Below, piece by piece: positions 25,305 through 35,720 of a DNA stretch of 55,886 bases (the first letter of the stretch is position 1; every line of letters begins with the position of its first letter). Both the position numbers and the translations under genes were made by a program. The notes beneath the pieces are model-generated. The model was not told where the DNA came from. It did no database searches and worked only from the letters and a program-made list of their open reading frames with translations. Location: assembly GCA_946887295.1 (NCBI GenBank), contig CAMPKP010000006.1:1-55886 (forward strand). Reading direction: 5' to 3'. This DNA comes from an uncultured Gemmatimonadota bacterium (lineage in GTDB: Bacteria; Gemmatimonadota; Gemmatimonadetes; Gemmatimonadales; GWC2-71-9).

Positions 25305-27182
25305 ATGACGTACACCTACAAGCTTGCGCGCAGACTGGCCATCTCGCGAAAGTTGGGCATGGTCACCACCCTCGTCCTGCTCGCAGCCTGTGCGGGCGAG
25401 ACCACTGCGCCTGAAGCACCCACGATCCCGAATCCGCCTGCCGCACCCAGCGTCCCTGTCGGGTTCCGCGTCCTGCCGGGCACGGTGACCATCGAAACGG
25501 ACCAGCGAGTTCGCTTTCGTGGCGAAGTCAGGACCCTCAGGGGTCAGGTGTACGCGCCGTCCCTGGTCTGGGAAGCCAGCGGCGGCACCATCCATCGCGA
25601 CGGCACCTTCTCCGCGGCGAAGCCGGGCACCTACCGGGTGGTGGGTCGCGGCGAGGGCCGCGTCGAGGAGCGTGGCCGGGCGCACCACCAGCGCCCCGAT
25701 ACATCGGTGGTTGTCGTGGTGCCCAAGAGACCAGGCCTGGTCGACATCCAGGTGAAGCCGCGCGGGCTCGAGATCGAGCCCGGCGCGACCCGCACCTTCA
25801 CGGCCACCGGCCGGCTGGGCAACGGGTCCGAGGCGCCGATCGGGGTGGTCTGGAGTGCCACCGGCGGTACCATCGATCCGGGTGGCGTCTACCGTGCCGG
25901 CGACGCACCGGGCGTTCACCGTGTCATCGCGACCAACACCCGCGGAACGATCGCCGACACCGTCAAGGTGACGATCACCGCGCTCACCCCGCCCGATACT
26001 CTCCGGGCACCCGCGCCGGATCCGACTCCCGACCCGGCTCCCGCTCCGGCCGTCGCCCGCGTGGTGCTGAGGCCGGCCAAGGTCCTGCTCGCGCCCCTGG
26101 CGATTCACCAGTTTGCCGCGTTCGGACGCACCAGCGTCGGGGATAGCGTTGCGGTGGACGTGACCTTCCGCGCCAGCGGCGGCACGATCACCTCGACCGG
26201 CCTGTACACCGCCGGCCCGACCGCAGGCACCTTCCGGGTCATCGCGAGCGCCAGCGAGCTGGCGGACACCGCGGAGATCACGCTCGCGGCTACCTCAGGG
26301 GGCGGAACGCCGGTACCGAGTCCGACCCCCGAGCCGACGCCCGTCCCGACAGGCACCGGCATCCCGATGGGTCTGTCCGGCCTGTTGAGCAACGGCCTCG
26401 GCCGCTCGTACTACAACATGAGCCTCGACGGCTACACCGCGGACCGGATCGTCCTTCAGCTGGCCGATGCCCGCGCCAAGAAGCTCCACGTTCTGATGAA
26501 CATGACCGGCGGTCGCCACAGTAATTACATGACCGACGGCGTGTTCGACATGGCCAAGTGGAAGGCAAAGATGGACAGCTACAACACCCCGTCCATCAAG
26601 GCGGCGATCGCCCAGGCCGTCGCGGACGGCACGATCATCGGCAACTCGGTGATGGACGAGCCGGCCAACACCTCGCAGACCAACAGCTGGGGCCCGGAGG
26701 GCACGATGACCAAGGCCCGGGTCGACGGGATGTGCCGCTACGTCAAGGAGATGTTCCCCACGTTGACGGTCGGCGTGGTGCACGACCATCGGCTGCTCGA
26801 GCCGGAGAAGGGGTACCAGTACTGTGACTTCATCCTGTCGCAGTACCGGCTCTCGAAAGGCGACGTGAGGTCCTTCCGCGACGGCGGGCTCGCCTACGCC
26901 AGGCGGACCGGCATCGCGATAGCGTTCAGCCTCAACATCCTGCATGGCGGCACGCCGGGCACCGACTGCGATAAGTGGGGAGACGATCCCAACGGGAGAC
27001 TGTGCCCGATGAGCCCGGAGCAGGTGCGCGAGTTCGGACTCACGCTGGGCACCGCCGGCTGCGCGCTCAACATGTGGCGCTACGAGAAGGAGTACTTCGA
27101 CAAGCCCGAGATCCAGCGTGCGCTCCAGGAGGTCGGGGCGACGCTGGCGAGATTGCCCGGGAAATCCTGCCGGCGAGGCTGA
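25305..27182 (+). CDS. Secreted lipoprotein with three Ig-like repeats and a barrel-like C-terminal domain
   Basis: A 625-residue protein. A signal peptide ends in the lipobox LLAAC (about residues 25-29), so it should be lipid-anchored. Three Ig-like (BIG2-type) repeats follow, each with the pattern ASGGTI, then G-X-Y or GTF, then a V-I-A strand. Pro-rich linkers (PDPTPDPAPAP; PSPTPEPTPVP) separate repeats 2, 3 and the C-terminal domain, which starts near GIPMGLSG. That domain has FDMAKWKAK, DGTIIGNSVMDEP, LNILHGG and MSPEQVREFG, blocks shared with the protein at 47928. DEP may hold an acid/base glutamate of a hydrolase barrel (inference). An AAGGA ribosome site precedes the ATG. A strong hairpin follows the stop. 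Confidence 0.75.
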   Translation: MTYTYKLARRLAISRKLGMVTTLVLLAACAGETTAPEAPTIPNPPAAPSVPVGFRVLPGTVTIETDQRVRFRGEVRTLRGQVYAPSLVWEASGGTIHRDGTFSAAKPGTYRVVGRGEGRVEERGRAHHQRPDTSVVVVVPKRPGLVDIQVKPRGLEIEPGATRTFTATGRLGNGSEAPIGVVWSATGGTIDPGGVYRAGDAPGVHRVIATNTRGTIADTVKVTITALTPPDTLRAPAPDPTPDPAPAPAVARVVLRPAKVLLAPLAIHQFAAFGRTSVGDSVAVDVTFRASGGTITSTGLYTAGPTAGTFRVIASASELADTAEITLAATSGGGTPVPSPTPEPTPVPTGTGIPMGLSGLLSNGLGRSYYNMSLDGYTADRIVLQLADARAKKLHVLMNMTGGRHSNYMTDGVFDMAKWKAKMDSYNTPSIKAAIAQAVADGTIIGNSVMDEPANTSQTNSWGPEGTMTKARVDGMCRYVKEMFPTLTVGVVHDHRLLEPEKGYQYCDFILSQYRLSKGDVRSFRDGGLAYARRTGIAIAFSLNILHGGTPGTDCDKWGDDPNGRLCPMSPEQVREFGLTLGTAGCALNMWRYEKEYFDKPEIQRALQEVGATLARLPGKSCRRG

Positions 27183-27207
27183 GCCGGAAGTTGTAGACGC
27201 GCTGGTG

Positions 27208-27246
27208 ACAAGCCGGCCGGTGGAGACTCTCCACCGGCCGGCTTGT
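27208..27246 (+). terminator. Strong hairpin after lipoprotein gene
   Basis: Two perfectly complementary 17-nt arms (27208-27224 and 27230-27246) flank a 5-nt loop, 26 nt after the stop codon. No run of T follows directly, so termination may need Rho or the stem may protect the mRNA end. Confidence 0.7.
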
Positions 27247-27382
27247 GTCTCGGGGCACCGGCTGTGGGGCCTGCGCCACACTGGCGCCCCAAGCGACGCG
27301 CGCGTGTCGGCTCGACCTTGGCCGCCATTGTGTCGAGGAACACCGAGCCTGAAGCCCTCCGAGGTGAACTTCCGATCTGGCT

Positions 27383-27395
27383 GTGGTAAATTGTC
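27383..27395 (+). promoter_or_regulatory. Putative activator site A upstream of the export gene
   Basis: GTGGTAAATTGTC lies about 60 bp upstream of the -24/-12 element. Close copies occur upstream of the other three such elements (36765, 40081, 49936). The position fits an enhancer-binding protein site for a sigma-54 promoter. Confidence 0.5.
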
Positions 27396-27408
27396 TTGCG
27401 CCTCTCCC

Positions 27409-27420
27409 GGCGGAATGTCT
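27409..27420 (+). promoter_or_regulatory. Putative activator site B upstream of the export gene
   Basis: GGCGGAATGTCT resembles the second site before the sulfotransferase at 36889 (GGCGGAAATTGTC, 36805-36817). In both promoters a site A is followed by such a site B and then the -24/-12 element. Confidence 0.35.
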
Positions 27421-27445
27421 TCCCGCCGTGCGAGAACCCGTCCGG

Positions 27446-27460
27446 GGCATGGATTGTGCT
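27446..27460 (+). promoter_or_regulatory. Sigma-54-type (-24/-12) promoter of the export operon
   Basis: GGCATGGATTGTGCT has GG and GC dinucleotides exactly 12 bases apart, as in the consensus GGCACG-N4-TTGC. It lies 66 nt before the ATG at 27526 and is one of four near-identical copies in the window. Confidence 0.7.
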
Positions 27461-27525
27461 GAGAATGCGCCGGAATACCCTGATGGGCTTGGCCCGTCAC
27501 CACATTTCTTGCCTCGAAGAGGTCT

Positions 27526-28170
27526 ATGCGCACCCTGTCGGCCGTTGCCCTCCTGGCGCTTGTGGCGTTCTCTGCCCCCGCGTCGGCTCAGGAGTCCCGT
27601 GCTTCCAACGAGTCGGTGCTTTCGCCCGGAGATTCGGTTCGCATCGTGGTGTGGAGAAAACCGGAGTTCAGCGGAGACTTCGTAGTGGCACCCAACGGGA
27701 CCATCACCCACCCGCTGTACCGCTCCGTGACCGTGGGAGGTGTACCGTTCGCCACGGCGGAGGCCAACCTGCGCAGGTTCCTGGCGCGCTTCGAGGAAAA
27801 CCCCGAGTTCGTGATGGAGCCGCTCATTCGGGTGGCGATCTCGGGTGAGGTGGAGAAGCCCCAGGTGTTCGCGCTGCGACCCGAGACGACCATCGCCGAG
27901 GCGATCGCCCGGGCCGGCGGCACCACCGAGTTCGGGGCCCGCAACCGGATCCGGGTGCTCCGCCTCGAGCCCACCGGCCAGCAGGATCAGCTCGTCATCA
28001 ACCTCAGCGACCCCGGTGCCGGGTACGGCAGGATTCCCGTGCGGTCCGGGGACCAGATCATCGTCGACCGCAGGAAGTCCTTCCTGAAGGACGTCCTCCT
28101 GCCGACCCTCGGCGTCATCGGCTCGGTCGCGTCCCTTGGCCTGCTCATAGATCGCGTCAGCAGGAACTAG
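27526..28170 (+). CDS. Wza-like polysaccharide export protein
   Basis: A 214-residue protein. A cleavable signal peptide (ALLALVAFSAPASAQ) precedes the poly-export domain (LSPGDSVRIVVWRKPEFSG and VAPNGTITHPLYRSV) and one SLBB-like domain (VAISGEVEKPQVFALRPETTIAEAI). A hydrophobic helix ends the protein (LLPTLGVIGSVASLGLLID). It is shorter than E. coli Wza and has no lipobox, resembling the small periplasmic export proteins. It should form part of the channel that moves the polysaccharide across the periplasm and outer membrane. The gene is followed after 1 nt by the Wzc-like gene. Transcription probably starts from the -24/-12 element at 27446-27460. Confidence 0.85.
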   Translation: MRTLSAVALLALVAFSAPASAQESRASNESVLSPGDSVRIVVWRKPEFSGDFVVAPNGTITHPLYRSVTVGGVPFATAEANLRRFLARFEENPEFVMEPLIRVAISGEVEKPQVFALRPETTIAEAIARAGGTTEFGARNRIRVLRLEPTGQQDQLVINLSDPGAGYGRIPVRSGDQIIVDRRKSFLKDVLLPTLGVIGSVASLGLLIDRVSRN

Positions 28171-28171
28171 A

Positions 28172-30580
28172 ATGCCAATGCGCCCACCCGTTCCCCACGA
28201 TCGTCAGCTCCCCGCCGCCTTCGAGCCGGCTTTCCGGCCGTTGGAGCCGGTCGAATCGAGCGGGATGGTGACCTTCCGCCAGGCGCTGGCGGTGATTCGC
28301 CGGCGTTTCCAGCTCATCCTCGCCGTGACCGTGTGTGGCGCGGCGCTCGGCGTGTTTCTGGCGTCCCGCGAGCCGACCACCTACCGGGCCAGCGCGATGC
28401 TGCGGCTCGCCGGGGAGCGCCAGACGATCACCGGCGTAGCCGAAGAGGCGGCGCCGAGCCTCGGGCGCACGGCGGACCCGATGCTGTCGATCATCGAGCT
28501 GCTGCGCAGCCGAACCGTGGCAGGCGTGGTAGTGGACAGCCTGGGCCTCCAGCTGGTCAGCCAGACTCCGGAGTTTGTGGTCGAGGACCTCACCGGCGTT
28601 CGGGTCGACCCCCGCGCGGCCGGCGATTCGGTGCAGGTCCTCTTCCTCGAGGACCGGCTCACCGCCCGGCGCGGCCAGCGCACGGTGACCGCTCCCTACG
28701 GGCAGATGGTCAATCTCGGCGTGGTGCAGTTCGCCGTGCGAGCCCGGCCGGCGGTGGAGACGGCCGCGCTCGGGATCCGCTCGCGCGAGGCGGCGATCGA
28801 CGCGATGCTCGCGAATCTTCTGGTGTCGCGCCGGGAGCTGACCGACGTCATCGACGTGGCGTTCATTGCCCAGGATCCCCGGACCGCCCAGCGCGTCGTG
28901 AACAGCACGGTGCACGCCTTCCAGTCGCTCAACGTGCAGTGGGCCCGCGAGCGCTCCCGGCGCAAGGGCGAGTTCCTGGCCGAGCAGGTGGCCCAGACCG
29001 ACAGCATGCTGGAGCGGGCCCAGGCGGCGCTCGCCTCTTTCCGGAGTCGCCAGCAGCTCGCCAGCTCGCAGGACAAGCTCCAGGCCCAGCAGGCGGCCCT
29101 GCTGGCGCTCGACGCCCAGCGCGCGGAGATCGACGCCGACCGGCGCACCTTCGGGACGCTGCTCCAGCGGCTCAAGGGATCCGACGAGACCGCCCGCGAG
29201 GAGGCGCTGCGGGCGCTGGCCACGTCACAGGCGATGTCGGACAACCCCGCGGTCGGTGGGCTCTACCAGCAGCTGCAGAAGTACCAGAGTCGCATCGACT
29301 CGATGACCACCGGCCCCTGGCGCGCCTCGCCGAACAATCCGGACCTGATCCAGCTGAAGGCGCTGGCCAGCTCCACGCAGAACCAGCTGGTGCAGGCCGT
29401 GAGCAGCCAGGTCGGCTCACTGGACTCGCGGGAGGCGGCGCTCGGCGCCCTGCGGGAGCGCGCCGGAGCCTCCATGTCGATCCTGCCCGCCCTGGCGGAA
29501 GAGGAGATGCGCCTGACCCGGCGGGTGGACGCGCTCGCCAACATGTCCGATGACCTCCGCGCCGATTTCCAGCGGGCCCGCATGGCCGAGGAGGTCGAGG
29601 CCGGCGACATCGACGTGGTGGCCCTCGCCCCGTTGCCCTCCACGCCGCTCCTCACCGGCGGCGCGCTGAAGGTCGCCCTGGGGCTCTTCATCGGCCTCGC
29701 GCTCGGCCTGGTCATCGCCTACATCCTCGAGGCGCTCAACACCTCGATCCGGAAGCCCGAGGATCTCGAGGCGGTGCTGCACGTCCCCGGTCTGGCGGTC
29801 ATCCCGCGGATCACGGACGGCTCCCGCAGTGCGCAGTCTCACTTCCGCCGCCTGCTCGGATCGGGCAAGGCCGCCAAGGCGGCCGTGGGGTCGCCGCTCA
29901 CTGGCAACCAGACGTTCTCGATCGGGATCGAGGCGTTCCGGAACCTCCGGACCAGCCTCATCTGGTCCGACGGCGGCGAGGCGCTCCGCACCCTGGTGGT
30001 CACCAGCGCGGCGCCGGGCGAGGGCAAGACCATGACCGCCGCCAACCTGGCGGTCACCCTGGCCTACGATGGCCTGCGGGTGCTCCTGGTCGATTGCGAC
30101 ATTCGCCGGCCGCGGGTCCACGGCCTGTTCCAGCTGCCTCGCGCGCCGGGGCTGATGGAGCTGCTGAGGGCATCCACCGATCCCGACGCGCCGCCGGTCC
30201 AGGCCATCCGGAACACCCCGGTGGCCCGGCTCTCCGTCCTGACCTGCGGCGCGCTGCCGGTCAACGCCTCCAATCTGCTCAGCGGCACCCGGATGCGGGT
30301 GCTGCTGGGAGAGCTGCAGGAGCAGTTCGACATCATCGTGCTCGACACGCCTCCGGTGCTGGCGACGGCCGATGCGAGCATCGTGGCGTCGCTGACCGAC
30401 GGCGTGCTGCTCGTGGTCAGGGCCGGCACCACCGACCGGAACGCCGCCCAGCGAGCCTACCAGCAGCTCGCCAACGTCGGTGCCCGCGTGGTGGGCACCG
30501 TGCTCAACGATCCGGGTGGGGAGGTCGCCAAGGAGGGCGACTACTACTACCCGTACGACTACGCCGCACAGGACCAGTGA
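28172..30580 (+). CDS. Wzc-like polysaccharide co-polymerase with tyrosine autokinase domain
   Basis: An 802-residue inner-membrane protein. A first transmembrane helix lies near 45-65 and a second near 495-520 (LFIGLALGLVIAYILEAL), enclosing a periplasmic Wzz-type domain with long coiled coils. The cytoplasmic BY-kinase has Walker A APGEGKTMTAAN near 612, Walker A' VLLVDCDIRRP near 636 and Walker B IIVLDTPPV near 720. The C-terminus carries a tyrosine cluster (DYYYPYDY), the autophosphorylation site in this family. It controls chain length and export of Wzy-dependent polysaccharides. It forms an operon with the Wza-like gene. Length and order are typical of the fused proteobacterial form. 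Confidence 0.92.
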   Translation: MPMRPPVPHDRQLPAAFEPAFRPLEPVESSGMVTFRQALAVIRRRFQLILAVTVCGAALGVFLASREPTTYRASAMLRLAGERQTITGVAEEAAPSLGRTADPMLSIIELLRSRTVAGVVVDSLGLQLVSQTPEFVVEDLTGVRVDPRAAGDSVQVLFLEDRLTARRGQRTVTAPYGQMVNLGVVQFAVRARPAVETAALGIRSREAAIDAMLANLLVSRRELTDVIDVAFIAQDPRTAQRVVNSTVHAFQSLNVQWARERSRRKGEFLAEQVAQTDSMLERAQAALASFRSRQQLASSQDKLQAQQAALLALDAQRAEIDADRRTFGTLLQRLKGSDETAREEALRALATSQAMSDNPAVGGLYQQLQKYQSRIDSMTTGPWRASPNNPDLIQLKALASSTQNQLVQAVSSQVGSLDSREAALGALRERAGASMSILPALAEEEMRLTRRVDALANMSDDLRADFQRARMAEEVEAGDIDVVALAPLPSTPLLTGGALKVALGLFIGLALGLVIAYILEALNTSIRKPEDLEAVLHVPGLAVIPRITDGSRSAQSHFRRLLGSGKAAKAAVGSPLTGNQTFSIGIEAFRNLRTSLIWSDGGEALRTLVVTSAAPGEGKTMTAANLAVTLAYDGLRVLLVDCDIRRPRVHGLFQLPRAPGLMELLRASTDPDAPPVQAIRNTPVARLSVLTCGALPVNASNLLSGTRMRVLLGELQEQFDIIVLDTPPVLATADASIVASLTDGVLLVVRAGTTDRNAAQRAYQQLANVGARVVGTVLNDPGGEVAKEGDYYYPYDYAAQDQ

Positions 30581-30670
30581 CACCCACCGGTGTACGCTAG
30601 CGCCCGAGCACGCGCTGCAGGCCTTAGCGGAAGTTGATCCTGCGCCCGGCGGCACGGCCGCTTCACGCCG

Positions 30671-30699
30671 TTGTCGCTCGGGTGTGGTACGTGTAGACT
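30671..30699 (+). promoter_or_regulatory. Candidate sigma-70 promoter of the PAPS operon
   Basis: TTGTCG (30671-30676) and TAGACT (30694-30699) are separated by exactly 17 bp, about 60 bp before the cysN start. The sulfation genes thus seem to lack the -24/-12 element that marks the polysaccharide genes. Confidence 0.45.
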
Positions 30700-30759
30700 G
30701 CGCACCCCGCGCCCGGCCCGGCGGGCCGACCGACGCTCACGGAGGGATGCCACACTAGG

Positions 30760-32598
30760 ATGTCGTCTTCCATCGCACCCCACGAACCGCTCGTGGCCGC
30801 CCCGACCGCGGGGACCCAGCGGATGAACATCGTGATCGTCGGCCACGTGGATCATGGCAAGAGCACGGTCATCGGTCGTCTGCTGGCGGATACCCACTCG
30901 CTTCCCGAGGGGAAGCTCGAGCACATCCGGGCCCAGTGCGAGCTGAACTCGAAGCCGTTCGAGTACGCCTTCCTGCTCGACGCTCTCAAGGATGAGCAGG
31001 CCCAGGGCATCACCATCGACGCCGCCCGGGTGTTCTTCAAGAGCGACCTCCGTCACTATCTGATCCTCGACGCGCCGGGGCACATCGAGTTTCTGAAGAA
31101 CATGATCACCGGCGCCGCGCGGGCCGAGGCCGCCCTGCTGGTGATCGACGCCGCCGAAGGCGTCCAGGAGAACAGCCGCCGCCACGGCTACATGGTCTCC
31201 CTGCTCGGTATCAAGCAGCTCGCGGTGGTGGTCAACAAGATGGACCTGGTGGGATGGGACCGCGGCGTCTACGACCGGATCGTGCGCGAGTACGGCGCCT
31301 TCCTCGATCAGGTCGGCATCCGGCCCGCCTGCTTCATCCCGGTCTCGGCGCGCGGCGGCGACAACATCGCCGATCGCGCCGCGCATCTGGCCTGGTACCA
31401 GGGCCCCACGGTGCTGAACGCGCTGGACCAGTTCCACAGCGAGCCGGCGCCGGTGGCGCTGCCGTTCCGCATGCCGGTCCAGGACGTCTACAAGTTCACC
31501 AAGCAGGGAGACGACCGGCGCATCGTCGCGGGGACCATCGACGCCGGCGCGGTGAGCGTCGGCGATACGGTCATCTTCTATCCGTCGGGCAAGAAGAGCC
31601 GGGTGAAGAGCATCGAGGCGTTCAACCGCCCGACGCAGGCCCGCGCCGAGGCGGGATGGTCCGTGGGCTTCACCCTGCAGGAGCAGATCTACATCACCCG
31701 GGGCGAGGTGGCGACCGTGGAGGGCCAGCCGAGGCCCCAGGTCAGCACCCGGCTGCGGGTCAGCCTGTTCTGGCTCGGCAAGGAGGCGATGGTCAAGCGG
31801 AAGGAATATCTGCTCAAGCTCGGGACCACCCGGGTGACGGCTCGGATCGAGGAAGTCCTCCGGGTGATGGACGCCTCGACGCTCGACGCGACCGAGCAGC
31901 GGAGCTCGGTCCAGCGTCACGACGTGGCCGAGTGCGTGCTGCGGCTCGACCGGGCGATCGCGTGCGACGTGGCCGCGGACATCCCCGCCACCAGCCGCTT
32001 CGTGATCGTGGACGACTACGAGATCCGGGGCGGCGGCATCGTCCGGGAGGCGATGACCGACCGGCAGACCGCGGTGCGCGACAGCGTGATGCTCCGGAAC
32101 TACAAGTGGGAGCCGAGCATCATTCAGCCCGAGCACCGGGCGGAGAAGTACAACCAGAAGGCGGCGCTCATCCTGGTCACCGGGGAGCACGAGAGCGACC
32201 GCAAGGGCGTCGCCAAGGCGCTCGAAGGCAAGCTGTTCGACGACGGCAAGGTGGTCTACTTCCTCGGGATCGGGAACGTGCTCTACGGCGTGGACGCCGA
32301 CATCGAGCGGAAGCAGGAGAACCGGCTGGAGCACATGCGCCGTCTCGCGGAGGTCGCGAACCTGATGCTCGACGCCGGCATCATCCTGGTGGTGGCGGCG
32401 GCGGAGCTCACCCAGGACGACCTGGAGATCATCAAGACCGCCGTGCAGCCCGACTGGATCGAGACGATCTGGGCCGGCGACAGCGTCACCACCGACATCG
32501 CCTTCGACCTGCAGTTGCCCGGTGGCGCGGTGCCCGAGGCGGTGGATCGCCTCAAGGCCCACCTCCAGGACAAGGGCGTCATCTTCCGCCCATGGTGA
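30760..32598 (+). CDS. cysN: Sulfate adenylyltransferase GTPase subunit with degenerate APS-kinase-like C-terminus
   Basis: A 612-residue CysN-type GTPase that drives APS formation with CysD. G-motifs are G1 GHVDHGKST at 28-36, G3 DAPGH and G4 NKMD, followed by EF-Tu-like beta-barrel domains. From about residue 462 a CysC-like domain follows, but its P-loop reads [13 protein letters not shown] instead of GLSGSGKST, so kinase activity is probably lost; a complete CysC lies two genes downstream. The ATG at 30760 is preceded by GGAGGG at some distance. It starts the operon cysN-cysQ-cysC-cysD, which should supply PAPS to the sulfotransferases that follow. Confidence 0.9.
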   Translation: MSSSIAPHEPLVAAPTAGTQRMNIVIVGHVDHGKSTVIGRLLADTHSLPEGKLEHIRAQCELNSKPFEYAFLLDALKDEQAQGITIDAARVFFKSDLRHYLILDAPGHIEFLKNMITGAARAEAALLVIDAAEGVQENSRRHGYMVSLLGIKQLAVVVNKMDLVGWDRGVYDRIVREYGAFLDQVGIRPACFIPVSARGGDNIADRAAHLAWYQGPTVLNALDQFHSEPAPVALPFRMPVQDVYKFTKQGDDRRIVAGTIDAGAVSVGDTVIFYPSGKKSRVKSIEAFNRPTQARAEAGWSVGFTLQEQIYITRGEVATVEGQPRPQVSTRLRVSLFWLGKEAMVKRKEYLLKLGTTRVTARIEEVLRVMDASTLDATEQRSSVQRHDVAECVLRLDRAIACDVAADIPATSRFVIVDDYEIRGGGIVREAMTDRQTAVRDSVMLRNYKWEPSIIQPEHRAEKYNQKAALILVTGEHESDRKGVAKALEGKLFDDGKVVYFLGIGNVLYGVDADIERKQENRLEHMRRLAEVANLMLDAGIILVVAAAELTQDDLEIIKTAVQPDWIETIWAGDSVTTDIAFDLQLPGGAVPEAVDRLKAHLQDKGVIFRPW

Positions 32599-33353
32599 CG
32601 AGCCACCTGCGGTCTGCGGTCGTCGACCTCGTGCGCGAGGCCGGCCGGGCCACCATGGTGTATTACGACGGCGCGGTGTCGGCCGACGTTCGCGAGAAGG
32701 ACGATCGCAGCCCGGTCACGCTCGCCGACGAGGTGGCCCACCGCATTCTGCTCGAGGGGCTTCACCGCCTCGACCCGGACACGCCGGTAGTCTCCGAGGA
32801 AGCCGAGGCGGCCGATTTCGAGACCCGCCGGGGATGGCGTCGGTTCTGGCTGGTGGACCCCCTCGACGGCACCAAGGAGTTCATCAAGCGCCGGGCCGAG
32901 TTCACGGTCAACGTGGGCCTGATCCAGGACGGGGAGCCGGTGTTCGGCGTGGTGGAGGCGCCGGCGCTGGACCTGGTGTACTGGGCCGTGAAGGGGGGCG
33001 GCGCCTGGCGGGAGGAGAAGGGCCGCGCCGCCGAGCGGATCTATTCCACGGCTCCGGCTCCGGGCACGCCGCTGACGATCGTGGAGAGCCTCTCCCATCC
33101 CTCGCCCGAGCTCGAGGAGTACCTCCAGACCATTCCGGTGGCCCGGCGGGTCAAGGCCGGCAGCTCCCTCAAGTTCTGCTGGGTCGCCGAAGGGCGCGCC
33201 GACCTGTACCCCCGCCTGGGGCCCACCATGGAGTGGGACGTGGCGGCCGGGGATTGCGTCTACCGGCAGTCGGGGCGGGAGGGTGAGCGCACGTCACCCC
33301 TCACCTACAACAAGCCCGACCTGCGGAACACCAGCTTCGTCATCGGTCTGTGA
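32592..33353 (+). CDS. cysQ: 3'(2'),5'-bisphosphate nucleotidase CysQ
   Basis: A 253-residue lithium-sensitive-type phosphatase of the inositol monophosphatase superfamily. Metal motifs are EEAEA ([10 protein letters not shown]) and [15 protein letters not shown], with WDVAAGDCV near the C-terminus. It hydrolyses PAP, the product left by sulfotransferases, to AMP and so removes product inhibition. The ATG at 32592 overlaps the end of cysN by 7 nt; a GTG at 32595 in GTGA overlap is an alternative. The stop overlaps the cysC start as GTGA. Its presence inside the operon fits heavy sulfotransferase use rather than only cysteine synthesis. Confidence 0.9.
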   Translation: MVTSHLRSAVVDLVREAGRATMVYYDGAVSADVREKDDRSPVTLADEVAHRILLEGLHRLDPDTPVVSEEAEAADFETRRGWRRFWLVDPLDGTKEFIKRRAEFTVNVGLIQDGEPVFGVVEAPALDLVYWAVKGGGAWREEKGRAAERIYSTAPAPGTPLTIVESLSHPSPELEEYLQTIPVARRVKAGSSLKFCWVAEGRADLYPRLGPTMEWDVAAGDCVYRQSGREGERTSPLTYNKPDLRNTSFVIGL

Positions 33354-33910
33354 GCGATCGGTCTGTGAGCGCCGTGACCTCGTCGCCCCGGCCGGGAACC
33401 AGGGGCGCGGCGCCCGTGCTATGGTTTACGGGCCTGTCGGGCTCCGGCAAGAGCACCATCGCCGTGAGAGTGCACCAGGAGCTGGTGCGGCGGGGTGTGG
33501 ATGTGGAGTACATCGACGGGGATGCGCTGCGGGAGGTGTTCCCCGGGACCGGCTTCACCCGGGCCGAGCGCGAGGAGCACCTCCGCCGGACCGGGTACAT
33601 GGCGGGCCGCCTGGCGGCTCACGGCGTGACGGTGGTCGCCTCGTTCGTCTCGCCCTACCGCGAGTCGCGGGAGTTCATCCGCAGGCACTGCGGCGACTTC
33701 GTGGAGATCTACGTGGCCACGCCGCTCGAGGAGTGCGAGCGGCGCGACGTCAAGGGACTGTATGCCCGCGCGCGGCGCGGTGAGATCAAGAACTTCACGG
33801 GGATCGACGATCCGTACGAGACCCCCGAGCACCCGGAGCTGACGCTCGACACCCGCGCCCTGAGCGTGGAGCAATGCGTCGCGCTGGTGCTCGAACGGCA
33901 CGGAGGGTGA
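33350..33910 (+). CDS. cysC: Adenylylsulfate kinase CysC
   Basis: A 186-residue APS kinase. The P-loop GLSGSGKST is intact at 28-36; [34 protein letters not shown] and [16 protein letters not shown] are the family motifs for APS binding and the lid. It phosphorylates APS to PAPS, the sulfate donor for all the sulfotransferases in this locus. The start is GTG at 33350, coupled to cysQ by GTGA. Being complete, it explains how the degenerate domain in CysN can be tolerated. Confidence 0.93.
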   Translation: MSDRSVSAVTSSPRPGTRGAAPVLWFTGLSGSGKSTIAVRVHQELVRRGVDVEYIDGDALREVFPGTGFTRAEREEHLRRTGYMAGRLAAHGVTVVASFVSPYRESREFIRRHCGDFVEIYVATPLEECERRDVKGLYARARRGEIKNFTGIDDPYETPEHPELTLDTRALSVEQCVALVLERHGG

Positions 33911-33915
33911 CACCG

Positions 33916-34805
<890 letters not shown>

Positions 34806-34809
<4 letters not shown>

Positions 34810-35699
34810 GCGGCCCCGCCCCGATGCTTCCCACCTTCCTCATCGTTGGAGCGGCCAAGGCGGGGACGACGGCGCTGTACTGGTATCTCGCGGAGCACCC
34901 GGACGTGTTCATGAGCCAGGTCAAGGAGGCGAACTACTTCGCCTACGGCCTGGATGAGCAGGGGCGACTGGTCTACGGAGATCCGGACGTCCACCGCTTC
35001 CCGGTGAAATCACTGGGCGAATACCAGGCGCTCTTCGCCGGGGCGGGCGCGGCCGCCGCGGTCGGCGAGGCCTCTCCGATCTATCTCGAGTGCCCCCAGG
35101 CCCCCGGCCGGATCAAGGAGCTGATCCCCGGGGTACGGATCATCTGCAGCCTGCGCCAGCCGGTCGAGCGCGCCTACTCGGACTACCTGATGTACCTGCG
35201 GCGCCGGGGCCGCCGCTTCGACCCCGCGCGCGAGCTGACCGCCGCGGCCGAGTGGGCCCGGCCGGATTCCCGCTGGATGCAGGTCGGGCGCTACCATGCC
35301 CAGCTGGCGCGCTACTTCGAGGCGTTTCCCAGAGACCGGATCCACGTACAGCTGATCGACGACTTCAAGCCGACCCCACTGGGGGCGGTGCAGGACGTCT
35401 ACCGGTTCCTCGGAATCGATCCCACCTTCGTTCCTGACTTCGATACGCCGCACGCGCCCGGCGGCATGCCGGCGAGCACACTGCTGGAGGGCGTCTTCAC
35501 CAGCGGCACCCTCCTGTCCATGGTCAAGCCCTGGGTGCCGCTGCGAGCGGCCAACTGGATCCGGCGCCTGCGGACCCGCAACATGCGGAGGCCGCCCCCG
35601 CTGCCTCCGGCGCTCCGACGCGAGCTGACCGCGCCATTCCGGGACGACATCGTCCGGACCTCGCAGCTCATCGGCCGCGACCTGAGCCACTGGCTCTAG
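34806..35699 (+). CDS. PAPS-dependent sulfotransferase 1
   Basis: A 297-residue sulfotransferase. The 5'-phosphosulfate loop is [15 protein letters not shown] and the 3'-phosphate motif is [15 protein letters not shown]. It should transfer sulfate from PAPS to a carbohydrate hydroxyl. The start may be GTG at 34806 (GTGA overlap with cysD) or ATG at 34824, six codons later. The C-terminus is RDLSHWL, almost the same as the convergent paralogue at 35696, and the two genes overlap by 4 nt within a long inverted repeat. It is transcribed with the PAPS genes. Confidence 0.88.
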
Positions 35700-35720
35700 G
35701 TCCAGTGACTCAGGTCGCGG
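35675..35720. terminator. Long inverted repeat at convergent sulfotransferase ends
   Basis: Arms 35675-35693 and 35702-35720 are 19 nt each with 18 of 19 positions complementary, around an 8-nt loop that holds both stop codons. The repeat arises because both proteins end in the same RDLSHW residues. Either transcript would form a strong hairpin, so it may act as a bidirectional terminator or 3'-end stabiliser. Confidence 0.6.

Larger units (their letters stand above)
27183..27525 (+). other. 343-bp intergenic region: terminator, activator sites and sigma-54 promoter
   Basis: The left part holds the terminator hairpin of the lipoprotein gene (27208-27246). The right part is the control region of the export gene: activator-like motifs at 27383-27395 and 27409-27420 and a -24/-12 element at 27446-27460. 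The open frames here have no family features. Confidence 0.6.

Noticed and set aside
30694..30760. Short frame ATG-CCA-CAC-TAG after GGAGGG just before cysN as a leader peptide
   Set aside because: The ribosome site directly abuts that ATG, and three codons are too few to judge; recorded only as a curiosity.
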